Shown piece by piece: positions 25,701-42,195 of a stretch of 64,000 bases of DNA (positions are counted from its first letter, which is position 1; each line of letters starts with the position of its first letter). This DNA is from Aphrophora alni. Its lineage: Eukaryota; Arthropoda; Insecta; Hemiptera; Aphrophoridae. The stretch lies in the NCBI GenBank assembly GCA_963513935.1, contig OY740767.1, positions 80,836,060 to 80,900,059 of the forward strand, given 5' to 3'. Both the position numbers and the translations under genes were made by a program. Below the pieces are notes generated by a model. That model saw only the letters and a program-made list of their open reading frames with translations, was not told the DNA's origin and made no database searches.

Positions 25701-28700
25701 CAAGAAAGTATTTCTTGCATACAAATTATAATACTTGTTTTGATATAGATTAAGTGAATTGGAATATGAGCCTAAAGCCCTAATATTTTTCTATCAAACT
25801 TTGTCAAATGACACCAACATAATAATAGTTGTTATACATAATTCTAAGTTATTATTACTATAAGATTTATACGTCTACTACAGCCAAAATCTGTTTGCAT
25901 TTTATGGTTATCAATCTCGACTGTACTACAATGGTAATAATAAATCACCATTATATCATTTTACCCCAAAATCATACTATTACTGTTACCTAAATATTCA
26001 TAGAATTTTTATAGCTCTTTTTGTGGTACCATGAACTTGGTACAGCAGCCTTTGCTAGTTCTTTAAATATTCTCTATATTGGCATTTTTTAAAAAGCCAT
26101 TTATTATTTGTTTCTCTTTTTCGTTTCAGAACTCTCTTGAACAGCTTTTTGAATATATAAGTACAGTATCACAATTATAGCAACTAACTGAAGAATTACG
26201 TTATTTGTATTACAATAATATTTGTACTTTGTAATTTGTAATGCATTAAGTACTTTTGCTTTGGTTTTGCATAAATTGCATAAGAACCATATTTTTTATA
26301 TATTGTAGTTGGAATTATATTTTGAACTTAGTTTTTTTCAGGAACATAAAGAAAATGTATCAAAATTGTGATGGAGTTAAAAATACAAAATAAGTACATT
26401 GAAAAAAAAAGTTATTCAGACAATTTCTGTCAGTTTACACTGAAAACGACTTAATGTTATACTATTATTATCTCGGAGTGTTAAAGGATGAACCGTTAAT
26501 TTCCTTATAGAAAATCAAAATTGAGTTTGTAAAGTCTTTTAAAATGAACTTGTTACAAAGTATGAATTCAACTTGATGTAAAAGTTAGGTTTACCAGATA
26601 TAACTTGTCAGTTTTACTTGAGTGCCGCTATTATTTCTTGTTTGTTGCAATGAATTGTTTGCAACAGTTTTATGCAATGATTTATAATATATATATATAT
26701 AACGAACTTCATGATTTCACAAATATTTAATTTTTAGTCATATATTTATATAATCTTCTATAAATAAATATTTACATATATTGATATATTATATGTACTT
26801 AAAATGAAAGACTATAAGTTTAGAATCCAAAGAAAATATACAAAACTCTTATTATATTACAAAAGTCTGCTTTAAAACTCTTAGCTATAAAAACCTAAAA
26901 ACATATTTTTCAATTATAGCATCTATATCACGTAGATGTAACAAAGATCCGGTTTTTGTGTTTTTTGCGAGAAAAAAAATAGTTGTTTACAAGTTAATTG
27001 GTGTAACTCGAAACATGGTCAATATCAAAAATAAATATACACGATTTATTCGAGATCATGAACATTATTCCTGTAACAAACATCATTGTTTAATATACCT
27101 ATTGTTTCATAAAAGTTCAACCATTTTTTTGTGGAAATTGTTAGGTAATGTGAAGAGTAATTCAACTATGGGTAGTGTTTGTTTATATTTTATATTTAAT
27201 TTACGCAGATATTATTTGTAATTTTATATCATTTGAAAATAGGAGATTACTATAATATTTATTCTATGGGAATTTTTTCTCCCAGTTTTAACAAATTGAA
27301 AGATATTTTCCACAATCATAAACAGACTAAGTACCATAGCCTATAGAGAGAGATCAAAACATGGAAAGTAATAAAGAATAATATTGATATATTTTCACTT
27401 CCATTGTTCTAAAGCATTGATAATCAACCCAATATTGTGACTAGGAAGTTTCCATTTTTTATTAAAACTCTAATGAATAAATGAGTATCTTAAATGACAA
27501 AGTAAATAATATGTAAGTTAGTGAAGTACATCAGACATCCTGCTTACTCTGAAAATGTTTTAAGATTTTTATTGTTTCGGATTGTTAAAAAAATTGACTT
27601 TGGAGAAAAAAATTACCGTTGAATATACATAGGCATGATCCAACTACCTACATGCACATTGTACATATTTTACTTTTTCTACGCTTCTCGAAAAAAGATA
27701 TCCATTGTAACAAAAGGTAAGTCACCTGATTGGTTTTTATGTTCTCAGTTTCTTTTTAAGTTTATAAGGTCAAAACTTTTCTGTTTTCCTTTTATTTTAT
27801 ATATTTTTTTTAAATAGTGCTATTTAAAACGTAAATATTTGTCCGTTTTTTTTAAATATTATAAAAACGAGGTATATTTATTTTCTTATTATTATTTTCT
27901 TTTTTTTTTTAGGAACCCAGAATAAAAGTTATGGACCTACAATTTTTTTATAATATTTTTAAATTATACAAATAGTCTGCTCTTTAAAAAACGTAAAAAA
28001 CTGAAATCTAAAAAGGTTAACTTAACGTATTTATTTATTTATTTTATTTTTAAAGTAGACAATTTAAACGTTTTTAAATGTTAAAAATATATTGAATTAC
28101 TTATAATAACGTGATGTACCTTTAGCCTTAGCAAGATTTCCAACAAGTATATATTATTCCTTGTCCTGATTTTCTTTCATAAATTTTATTTAGTCGTAAT
28201 TTAGACTGTATAAAATAAGAATAGATGTTGTTACACTTGCAATAAACGCCTGATTCTTAATATTCGTTTATACATTATATTAAATTCAATAAATTTATAT
28301 TTATTACAAGTTACTAATAATTCCGTAAAAACGGATTGCATATTTTGTACCCATTTCAATATAACTTTTGAAACTTACCAGACCTATTACCCTAATGTTT
28401 GTGTATCACCTAGATTATAAATTAGTAGCTTTGAGTCTTATATTATTTGGTAAATAGTAATGTAATTATTAATACAACCACATATTTACACCTGCAATAC
28501 ATATTTTTAATTTATATTTTTATAAATATTAAAGTAGTATTGCAATATTTTCAATTGTTAAGCTAAGACAATTGTAATTATTTTTAATAGATTACATTTA
28601 AACAGTGTTATTCAAAATCAAATTCTTTCAACAAATTAAAATACACGTTTACATAAAATCTTCACATAATATCATTTAATTACAATATGAACTAAGTAAT

Positions 28701-28707
28701 TGAAAGA

Positions 28708-28712
<5 letters not shown>

Positions 28713-28741
<29 letters not shown>
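28713..28741. repeat. Poly(A) run
   Basis: Twenty-nine consecutive A. It could be a retroposon tail, but I see no recognisable body to its left and no target duplication, so it may be just a mononucleotide tract. Confidence 0.9.
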
Positions 28742-30273
28742 CATTTATACATCTTTGAAATAGGCACCATTATAAAGGGATTAATTGTTGTCTTCTTTGA
28801 AGGTAAAGTTTCATTGTTATTTTTAGTAAATTTATCTACATTTGTAAAAATATAGAAGGAATTCAACTTCTATGGTTATTTTTATTTGTTATTATCTGTT
28901 GAAAATAATTTACCTTTGAAATATATCCAGCTCCTATTTAACTGTAATTATTGAATTTTCATTGAAAAGCGTTTCTGTGTTTGTTGCTTATGTTTAGTGA
29001 TTTTGCATTTAATAAAACAAGTTTTGTAAAAGATGCCTCACAATAAACCATTTTACTTTTTACGTATTACAAATCTTGTTTATTAAACGTGATTGAAATA
29101 ATGGGTAACAAAATCTCGATGTATATATAACGTACCAATTAATACATGCAATATTTAATAAATCTGAATCTTTGATTAGAATACGCATTAAGATGGCAGA
29201 ATAATCCCTGGAAAATACTTCAATCATTTTTATTTTAAAATTACTTACTTTATATTTAGTACAATATTGGCCCTCTTTTTAAGTGAATTTAACCATTTTT
29301 ATTTGTTTTTAATGTAGAAACATTTATTAATTTCTTAATATCATTTAATTTTTTAATTTTGTTTGTTGGAATATACAGATATCGAAATAAATTTAAACTT
29401 ATTATGATAATAATAGAGTATCAATTTAAAGAGATTAATTGTTTATTTTGATTATAACTTCTAAAGAACAAAATAGAAATTTTATAGAACGTATAATAAT
29501 GTCTTATATTATAAATGTGTGTACTTTTACAGTCCTCTTCTTCTGCAGGTCATTTACGTTCACGAATAAAATTTACACATTATACATTAAAACATTGATT
29601 ACAAGGCATACATTAGTACCTAAGTACATGCTTACATAAAACTATTGAAAATGAAAACAAATATCACCCTGGGTAATCTGGAACAGTGATTACTATTGTC
29701 ATGTAAAACTAATGCCTGAGTAAAAGTTCAACGTCGAAATATGTATATTATCTTCACTATATCCTAAAATCTTTAATTGATCTTTCTCTACTATTAAAAA
29801 CTTTCGAATATACTTAAATCTTGCTTCGTTTAACAAAATAAATCTCAATTAAAAAAATTATACAAATTGGATATGCCATTGAAAAACGAAATTCAGGAGT
29901 TTACGTGATCAACTTTAAATAAGTATTGAATTTCTGAAATCGTACATATAAATATAAATAAATAAAGAGTTTTTGAAAGTTAAATTTAGCTTAAAATTTT
30001 ATCAGTTCTCGTATACACATTGTGTGTTTCTTCAAATTTCCACAATACAATGGATACCTTATATAGGGTTTTTAACTCTTTCAGAGAAACGAGAAAAGCA
30101 GTTAAAGAAAAACATCAAGAGAGAAACCCAAATTTCTCTAACCTCTTCCCATTTACATGTTAGTAGATTTAACGCTTTCTTTATATAATTATGTTTTATA
30201 CTATGAGTGTCATGGGCATATTTAAATGATTTAATATATTAATACTTTATTTTCAAACTAGATACATTTTGAA

Positions 30274-30344
30274 AAAGAAAATTTTCAATATTTATATTCA
30301 ATTATTATAATAATAATTGAATATAAATGTTGAAAATTTTCTTT
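30274..30344. repeat. 71-bp near-perfect palindrome
   Basis: AAAGAAAATTTTCAATATTT on the left is mirrored on the right, with one mismatched pair in 35 and essentially no loop (centre at 30,309). It would extrude as a long cruciform or transcribe into a tight hairpin. It lies just upstream of the dispersed repeat copy that starts near 30,400. Confidence 0.95.
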
Positions 30345-30399
30345 ATTAATATTATAGTTCAGGTAATTGTATCTAATCGTCAGTTGATTTTTAAAGAGA

Positions 30400-30590
30400 T
30401 GTTCTCTTCATCTGAGTTACCGCTGACAGGATATTTCAATTTATGTTCTGTTGACCGGAAACAAACCAAGCCACTGAATCACTCTGACATTTTATTGGTA
30501 TTGATGGAGACACTTATTGTTTCTTGTAAGGATGGTAACATTTATTTAATTACAATCTCAGATGCTCTTTCTACTTTTTGATCATGTTCT
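30400..30590 (+). repeat. Dispersed repeat family A, copy 1, with matching reading frame
   Basis: This matches about 44,460-44,660. The best part is 30,468-30,522 against 44,527-44,581, with about ten differences over 54 bp. In both copies the same frame reads KPLNH.D.LLVLM.T.IV, then IYLIT...D.LS.F, and several differences fall in third codon positions. Copy 1 is open from about 30,327 to 30,581 on the + strand. I do not recognise the protein or repeat family. It may be the coding part of an unnamed transposable element or a duplicated host exon. A 24-bp T run follows at 30,593. Confidence 0.7.
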
Positions 30591-30592
30591 TG

Positions 30593-30616
30593 TTTTTTTT
30601 TTTTTTTTTTTTTTTT
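30593..30616. repeat. Poly(T) run
   Basis: Twenty-four T directly after the open frame of repeat family A copy 1. Copy 2 does not have it. Confidence 0.95.
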
Positions 30617-31361
30617 AGTGGTTTTACTTTGATATATTAAAAATTTTATTTGACGAACATTAAAATATCATTTTGTTTATTGAAAGTATTTATTATTATT
30701 ATATTATATATTTTTTATTTAAAGCTAAAATTTCGTTTTTATTGAGATATATTTTATGATAGAATTGTTAATTTGCAAACTAATATTACAAATATAATTG
30801 TTTTAAAATTTTCTATCAAATTCCAAATCCAGCACTTTACAATTAACTTTCTTAGTTATGGTTTATTTTTATATAATGTTTCCCAAATGACTAATAAGAT
30901 ATTATGAATATAGTTGATGTATTTGTTAGTGTTTTCCAGGGTATGCATGTTATTTGAGAAGCCGTGTGTTCTAATTATTCTTAATTACCCTGTTTGTTTT
31001 GATTTTACTATTGAAAGTGTTAAAGTAATAATAATAATCTATATTTTGTTATATAATAGATCGCACATTGAATTATTAGCAAATTTTCTATTTTACTCTC
31101 CTTGAGAGAAACTCAACCTCAGAATTTTTCTAGGTATATTTTGTCTGAAAAGGAAAATTTTAGTTGATGAGACAATTACTTACGTTAAGAGCTAATATAT
31201 AATAAACAGGAATAAAACATTTAATTATTAGTAGGTATTACCTAATGTTTTAATATAACATCTATCATTAATTTGACTTCATAGTTACAATTATTGTTAA
31301 CTCTTTGACACACAAAATGGTAATTTTTTTAATTATTGAATTTTAACGTGTTAATACCGTC

Positions 31362-31404
<43 letters not shown>

Positions 31405-32382
31405 TATAATGTCTTTATAGAGATAGATGTTTGTTTTTCTCACCGAAACTTCATAATTATTCTCAAAAGTACTGATTTTATAGAAAAATATTTATTACTA
31501 AAAATTCGTAATCATTCTAACCTATTTACAATTACTCTTTATTTTGTGAATCATGATTACGAAACTAAAGCACAAATTTTCAACTTAGTTAAGAATATAA
31601 TAATTTTTTGGTTTTATATTTTTTTATTATGTCAATTGTACTTCACAAACAAATATATACAAAATATATGGTAACAAACAACGTTCATGTATTTACATTC
31701 TTAAATAGTCTACTGAGTACCAATTTTTAAAAAAGAACTAAATATATTTATACTATGGGGATTTAATGGAGTATTCCTGTTTGGGGATTACCTTCATTTC
31801 ATGTAAACAAAAGATTCATCACATAATAATTTTAAAATAATTATTATTTAACAACGATCTATTATTCAAGTTCATAGTATTTGATTATGATTTAATCTCC
31901 TGTAAATTTACTCATATGAGATGAATAGAGTGTTAATTTTAAGACTGCTATTTATTAACTTGATTTTATGAATTAATTTTATTAGGTAATGAAAACCTTA
32001 ATCTTAAAATGAAACTATGAATTACATTTTTATGATTGTATTCCTATGTAATATATAAAAATTTTAAAAAATTATACACACAAATAATTTATGAACTTTA
32101 TTGTATTTTCTAATTAATAACTTTCTACACTTAAATAAAAAGAGTGCAAAAATATTTAATCTGTTACATAAGTTTGGTCTGTAGTTTATTTTAGATGATA
32201 AAGATTACTAATTAATCAGATGTTAAATATTCAATATTCTTAAAACTCAAGGAAACTCTGAATACCCATCTGTATCCTTAATACAAAGGTTGGAAAACAT
32301 TCAATTGGCGACTATTTAGAAAAATATATATTAAAATTAGATAATGAATACCACCACAAAATGAACCTAAATAAACAACAAT
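30617..32382. other. AT-rich non-coding stretch
   Basis: Only the (TA)n run at 31,364-31,401 stands out. The 112-codon frame at 31,336-31,674 (+) includes that array as Tyr-Ile repeats and is not credible as a gene. Confidence 0.55.
31364..31401. repeat. (TA)n microsatellite
   Basis: About 38 bp of TA repeats. Confidence 0.95.
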
Positions 32383-32673
32383 CAATTGAAAAGATTTATA
32401 AATTGTAAATTTATTATTGCGTTTGTTATCTACATTCATTTTTTGAGGACTAGGTACGAAAAAAACCAATCCTGGATTCAATTGAAAAGATTTGTGAATT
32501 GTAATTTTATGGTTGTGTTTGTTATGTACATTCATTGATTGAGGAATAGGTAAGAAAAAACAAATCGTGGATTCAATTGAAAAAAAAAAATGTGAATTGT
32601 AATTTTATGATTGTGTTTGTTATGTACATTCATTGATTGAGGACTAGGTAAGTAAGAAAACAAATCCTGGTTT
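32383..32673. repeat. Three-copy tandem repeat, unit about 96 bp
   Basis: Copies begin with CAATTGAAAA at 32,383, 32,479 and 32,574, and share TTTGTTATSTACATTCATT.. followed by GAGGAMTAGGTA. Copies 2 and 3 are closer to each other than to copy 1. Because 96 is a multiple of three, - strand readings also repeat (MNVHNKHNHKITIHKSFQLN), which explains two short open frames there. No function is apparent; it is a minisatellite by form. Confidence 0.95.
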
Positions 32674-32982
32674 AATGTACTCTTCAGAAGAGTTCTTTTC
32701 TTTAATAAACACGGAAGGGCAAAAGTCACGAGAAATAAAATATTTTACTGGGAAATATTATAATTTAAATGTAAAAAACAAAAAAAAAATAAAAATGAAA
32801 TGGAAGATTGTTGAAAGTAAGTTTTCATTGCATACTTACCCGAATCTTTCGATTGTATACGTTTTGAGCTTATTTTAATATAACTGCTACCTTTCAAACG
32901 ATAACTGTATTGAAAGGTAAAAGTTTTAGATTTGATTAACTTATTTTACATCTTGTAGTATGAATTAGTGTCTAAAGTAAGT

Positions 32983-32986
<4 letters not shown>

Positions 32987-33059
<73 letters not shown>
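32987..33059. repeat. (TA)n microsatellite
   Basis: About 73 bp of TA repeats. Confidence 0.97.
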
Positions 33060-33067
<8 letters not shown>

Positions 33068-34121
33068 TAGTTTTTAATAGTATTGTAGTTAAATGAACCA
33101 AACATTATGCCTAATATGCGTTATATTCAACTCTACAAAATTATACATGTCAATAATCTAATATTATGTATATATATTATCGAAACTAGATACCTATAGT
33201 TATAATGTTAACAATAAATATAACCTACACTTATTACAAATGATGGTACTTAACTAAACGTATATATTTAGTGCCTTGTAATTTAATTTGAGAATATAAA
33301 CTGTACCGTTCTAAGTAACTAATTTAGCGTAGGAACATTCCCATTACCTGACTGCTGCAGAAGAAAGCTAATTTTTCTTTTTAATTTGTACACTTTATCC
33401 TTTTTTAGCAAAGTTAGTTTCTAAACAGGTTAGATTTGTATTATTTCATTAGAATTTGCTTTGTTAATAAATTTACGTAAATTACATTTATTATCGATTT
33501 AGTGAACATTTATGTTTTCCCAGTTACAATGAATAACTATTTATATTTAAATTTTAAAAAAATACACTACAGAAACATGTTTCGAAATTTCATTGTTACA
33601 TGCAATTTAGTTTATACTTTGTTACCAATAATTATTAAATTCTTTAAGTTAGCAGATTACCAATACGTGAAGTAATTATGATGACATTAATATTGAATTA
33701 TTTAATATAAAATTTATTAATATGTGGAACAACGTATTAGTCATAACTACTTAAATTTCTAACAACAAAATTTGTACCTTTCACAGAATAATACAAGCAA
33801 GGAAACACTATACAATACATAGTGGACAATGTAGTTGTTAGTACCTGCCCACATAAACTATTTCCCTCTACAGTTTAAACAAACTACAATAACGAACGAC
33901 AACGTACAAGTGGTATAATTTTTATTTACTTTATATATTGTCTCCTTGATACTGTTTCCTTTTCATCGTTGCGTCATAAAACCGTCACTTTAAACTGTTT
34001 ATTTTAATGATTATTAGTCATTTTATCATTACGACACTTTTTGAAACTATATTAAACTATTTTAATATTTTAAATCATACTTGAAGTTTTAACGCACTTT
34101 TTTTAAACTATAAAAAATCAA

Positions 34122-34147
34122 ATATATATATATATATATATATATAT
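34122..34147. repeat. (TA)n microsatellite
   Basis: About 26 bp of TA repeats. Confidence 0.93.
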
Positions 34148-35283
34148 TAAATAATAACTGAAGGGGATTATAAATAGTTATCTTTTCGTTATTTCTGAAT
34201 ATTATATATATTTTAAAGGTTGTAGATATCTTATATATGTCTATCTACAATCAATTGAACTATTAAGGTACATGTAGAGTGGTGTTAATTACAAAATAAT
34301 TTACTATATCACATATAATTTAAAAAAACAAAACGTAAACACATTTCACACAAATACTTCTTGTAATTACGCAATCAAGTTTCCACTACACTGCCGTTAT
34401 CTTTAGTCATGGATGATCTACAACAATTAACTCTTTATAGGTAATATTGAATTATCTTGGCCCAAGTAGTCTCAATTTAAATTGTGATCAGATTATTTTC
34501 AAACTAATTACATATGTAGTGTTAGATCTTTTAATACTATTCAAAGAATTTCACCATAATGCTTATAGTTAGTGAACCCATGTAGAATTCATGTAACCAT
34601 TTTAGGAAGTTTCGCTATTTCAAAAATCTATTGTATACATATCACTTAGTTACTGCATGATTGGCCGTCAGATTAATGACAACACTGGTAAATCGGGACT
34701 TTAAACAATTTTAAGAAATACAAAATTTTTATGAGGAAAGTATTATGTTATAATAATGAACATTGTCATCTGGGCGAGGAATGGTAGAATGAGTGTGTCA
34801 GATGATGGTCCTAATAGGTCCAAAAACACGAATCAATAGAACCATATTAAGTAAATTAAAATTTGGGAGGAAGGTAATATTTATAGTGAGATTTACGAAT
34901 AAAGTTGTAAGCTGCATTAAATATGTGGGTTGAAAATTTGTCAGCTGGTTGCAATAACTGTACTCAGTGTAGATGTGCTGGAACACAGCGTGCTCCACCT
35001 TCATTTATCAGCTAACAACTTTTCCACTCACATACATCCAGCCTACAATTTGTTTCATAAATATAACTATCAATATGATATTTAATATAAATATAACATC
35101 AACACAAATTTCAAAGTTCATGGTATCATTCTTGAAAATATATTGATGAAAAACATCAGTGGAGCACTCCTGAGATGAAAGCTTCTATTAGAATTAATCA
35201 TTAATTCATTAAATTTCCAAAAATATATATATTTGAATTAGACAGTATATTACAGGAAACCACTAATAAGAAGTGTAAGTTAT

Positions 35284-35378
35284 ATTGACGAGGCTTATAC
35301 AAAGAATAAAATAAATAAATAAATATAAACAAGATTTTTTAAATATATTTTTTTAATCTTTGTATAAGCCTCGTCAAT
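35284..35378. repeat. Inverted repeat with 22-bp perfect arms
   Basis: ATTGACGAGGCTTATACAAA begins the left arm (35,284-35,305), and the right arm (35,357-35,378) is its exact complement over 22 bp. The 51-bp interior is AT-rich and partly self-complementary, so the whole 95 bp could fold as one hairpin. The arms are GC-richer than their surroundings. The form fits a tiny foldback transposon or a hairpin RNA precursor. Confidence 0.95.
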
Positions 35379-38910
<3,532 letters not shown>

Positions 38911-40899
38911 TATATATATGTATATCAGTAATTAATAAATTATTTGATAAAATATATAGATTTACAAAAAATGTAAATATATATTTTTCTAAATAGATTT
39001 AAAGTTATGAATTATGATTTTTAATATGAATTTTAAACTTTCATTTGTTAATGTTAGAAAAAATTGTGCAGAACTATTATATAATCTAAATTGTTGTTGT
39101 ATTTATTATATCCATCATTCAGTCGAAAACAGTCCTATTTATCTGCTGGAGTTTTGTGTTACAGAATAAACTTTTCACATTATAACTTACATCATTGAAT
39201 ACATCATTATATTATTACAAGTCGATAATACAACCAGTAAAATTAAGAACACATATTACATGAGATCCTGGCTAACCTTCAAATGTCAATAATTTAATTA
39301 TGTTTGAGTCAGTGTTTATTGATATGCCATTTGTTACTATATGATATCAAATACGTACATTTTAACATAATTCACCAGAAACCATTTAAATGTCATTCGA
39401 CGAATGAAACATTTCTTATCTAGCATAGTGTACCTTCATATACTTATTATTGGTACATCATTAATAGTTAATTATTGTTGCTTTATTAACATATTATTTT
39501 CATGTGACTATAAAATATGATTTTCTTAAATTCAAGATTCAATAATTTTTGAAATTTGTTCATAAAAATCTATATTACGTATACCTGTAATATTTGGATC
39601 TTCGCAAAATCAATGTATGCCCTCTTTATAACGTATACAAAATAATGCAGCCTTAAAATATAATTTATTAAATTTAATAAGCTATTGCTATGTTTTATGA
39701 CAACAAATATTGTACAGTTAACATTTTGAATAAAATATATAATATTTCGAAAACGATTTCAATAAATTCGTTTTCTATTCTCTCTCAGCCATAATGTCCT
39801 TCTATGTCTAAAAAATTCTGATTTGGTTTAAATGGTATAGATGACCAAATAATACTCACCAAACCCCTTATGTAAAGATGTTTACTTATCAACTTATATA
39901 TCTGCCCTGTTCCGCTGATTAGATCGATGGATAGTTCTAGAGGAATTTATTTCATCAAAATCAATATACAACTGTTTTTAGCATAAGTTTTATTGTTGTG
40001 GTTTTCTTTAAAAGTCTGGATCAAATTATACACCAAACTATATTAATTTGTAGGTAAACTTTCAAAATACTGCTGGATATCAAAGCATTATGGTAAAAAT
40101 AATAACAAATTGTAATAAATATTTCAATTATTATTATATGAAGATTTACTAAAAATTTATTAACGGCAAGGAAGTTATAAGTAGTGCGTTGTTTGATTTA
40201 TCAAAATATAATTATTGTATACATTTTAATTTTGATTTTAAACTCTTTAAACGATGTATGACCACACCTAACGTACCGTAGGAAAGTTTTTAATATATAA
40301 ATCTCTTGCCTATAGATTTTTTCAAATAATAAAAACTTTTTTTTATTAACTGTTGATTATGGTTTTTTTCAAATAATAAAAATTGTACAAGAACTTTGTT
40401 AAGTAAAAATTGTTATGTTCAGTTTATGGCTTTTTATTCAAAGAATAATTATGTTTCTATATTCAAAATTAAAAATAATTTCAAAAGTTTAACGAATAAC
40501 ATAGTTAAAATAATAAATATAAAATATTTTATTTATTCTTGATTTTCAATTTCACCGACAATTAATTGGAGTTCATAAAATCATAAATTAACAGTAGATT
40601 GGCAAATAGAAATAACTGTAAATAGTAACAACTTATACATTTACTTTTGTTTCTTGGTCTATGGAGTAAAAACAATGTACCTTTAAAAACAATTTAGTAC
40701 CTACGGAAATTAATTCGTGCAGAAGAAAATAATCAACTAAAGATCTTTTGAAAAATGCCACTCCTTAATAATTATTGATATGTTAAATAAACAATACTAT
40801 ATATACTTCTTTTTATTCGAAATATTTGCATATCATTAATATGTAATGAATAAAAAAAAAGTCGAATAGTTTAGTTAACTCTCTTAGGCAGCAGATTTG

Positions 40900-40960
<61 letters not shown>

Positions 40961-41289
40961 GCTATTAAGTTCGATTCTGTGAACAAAAACTTCAATTAGT
41001 TATTATAACGTAATATGTGTTCGTCTGATAATACAAAAACGTAAATTCTTTAATTTAATATAACACCAAAAACTATTTTCCTAATCAATAAATAACACAA
41101 AATACGTTATCATCATTAGCTACAAACAATTATGTATTTTATATAAAACGTATATCTTGTTTTTGTTCATAATGAATTATACACCAAAATAATCTTTAGC
41201 ACTACACAATTATGGAGTTGATATTATTTGTTTGTAATGTTTACTTTTTAATCTTTCCTTAAACCGTTTTGGGGCTGTAATTGATAAAT
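38911..41289. other. AT-rich non-coding stretch
   Basis: Nothing supportable apart from the (TA)n array at 40,903-40,954. Confidence 0.55.
40903..40954. repeat. (TA)n microsatellite
   Basis: About 50 bp of TA repeats ending in ATTTATAT. It lies about 350 bp before repeat family B copy 1. Confidence 0.96.
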
Positions 41290-41294
41290 GTCTT

Positions 41295-42195
41295 CTTTTC
41301 CTCCTGCCAAGTCGTTAAGGCACTAAAGAACTAATTCAATTAATTTCGGAGTAAAGTTTACGTCCGTAATTCAATATCAAACCACTACTGTAATAATTAT
41401 CTCAAGCAAAACTCTATTACTATATATTTTGTCATTTAGAGATATCACTTATAATATACTTAATTCTAAATAGTCTTGTTACAGGTCTAGATCCTCTCTT
41501 TTTGAAAAAAATAAATAAAATTATCATTGTCTAATTATATTATTATCACTTGATAATTTTAGGCTATGCAAAACCTTAAATTTACTAAAGATAAAAACAC
41601 GTTTTACCTGTTCAGTTTTGTATTATTCTACAAGTACCAAATAAATGCATACCTCATCTTTCTAATGTAGATGTTGGGAAAATGCTCAAGCTCAATGAAT
41701 AACCTATAACGGTGTTTGAAGATATAACAGTTAACCATTACTTAACTTATGCCCTTATTAGATGTTGATTTGTATTCTTAACACTGGATTAGAAAACACT
41801 TTCCTACTGAATTTTATTTCGTAAAAATAGGAAAGGATAGGAATGTTGCAATCGTTGTTGCTTTACAACGAATATCGTCCATCGTCATTACTTTGCTAAA
41901 CTGGCAATGAACTTTCTAATCATTGTCTATCTGCATCTCTTAGGTTTCATTACTTAGTTACACGTTGAAGCGGGATCACTTGACCCAACTTTTACGAGAG
42001 GCAGCGTGTATTGTCAGGGTCGAGTGCAACATGACTTTTAAAGATTTGAGGCTGTAGAAAGAACTTCAAGCCAGTGAAAGCTAATCCTTTTTGACTATAT
42101 TGCTGGACTGGGGACTTCAGTGAAGATAACCTGTCGCCTTCACAGAACCCACATAGTCTAAAACATACCTCAAGTCAACCTTTTCAAAGCCAATA
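41295..42195 (+). repeat. Dispersed repeat family B, copy 1
   Basis: The core at about 41,298-41,425 matches 53,128-53,250. Shared words in the same order include TCCTGCCAAGT.GTTAAG, GGCACTAA, AAAGTTTACGTCC and TAATTCAAT, then CCACTAC.GTAAT. Colinear but weaker similarity recurs further in, for example the AATAGGA..GGAT.GGA...TTGCAAT block at about 41,830 against 53,670 and the TCAACCTT..AAAGC.AAT block at about 42,173 against 54,010. The 900-bp length is therefore an estimate. The segment is GC-richer than its surroundings and shows no reading frame. Class unknown. Confidence 0.65.

Larger units (their letters stand above)
22641..30273. other. AT-rich non-coding stretch
   Basis: This contains a short (TA)n run at 22,706-22,739 and a 29-bp A run at 28,713-28,741. 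Small open frames at 24,594-24,776, 26,958-27,221, 27,635-27,817, 29,439-29,639 and 29,973-30,188 have no recognisable domain and very AT-driven composition. I see no gene or transposon end. Confidence 0.55.
32674..35283. other. AT-rich non-coding stretch
   Basis: This holds (TA)n arrays at 32,987 and 34,122. A slightly GC-richer patch at about 34,740-35,040 contains a 68-codon - strand frame (34,798-35,004) without a recognised motif. Confidence 0.5.

Noticed and set aside
28713..28741. Poly(A) run as a SINE or LINE tail
   Set aside because: No recognisable retroposon body or target-site duplication was found beside it.
32383..32673. Possible CRISPR-like array
   Set aside because: There are only three copies, units are directly adjacent without unique spacers, and the genome is eukaryotic.
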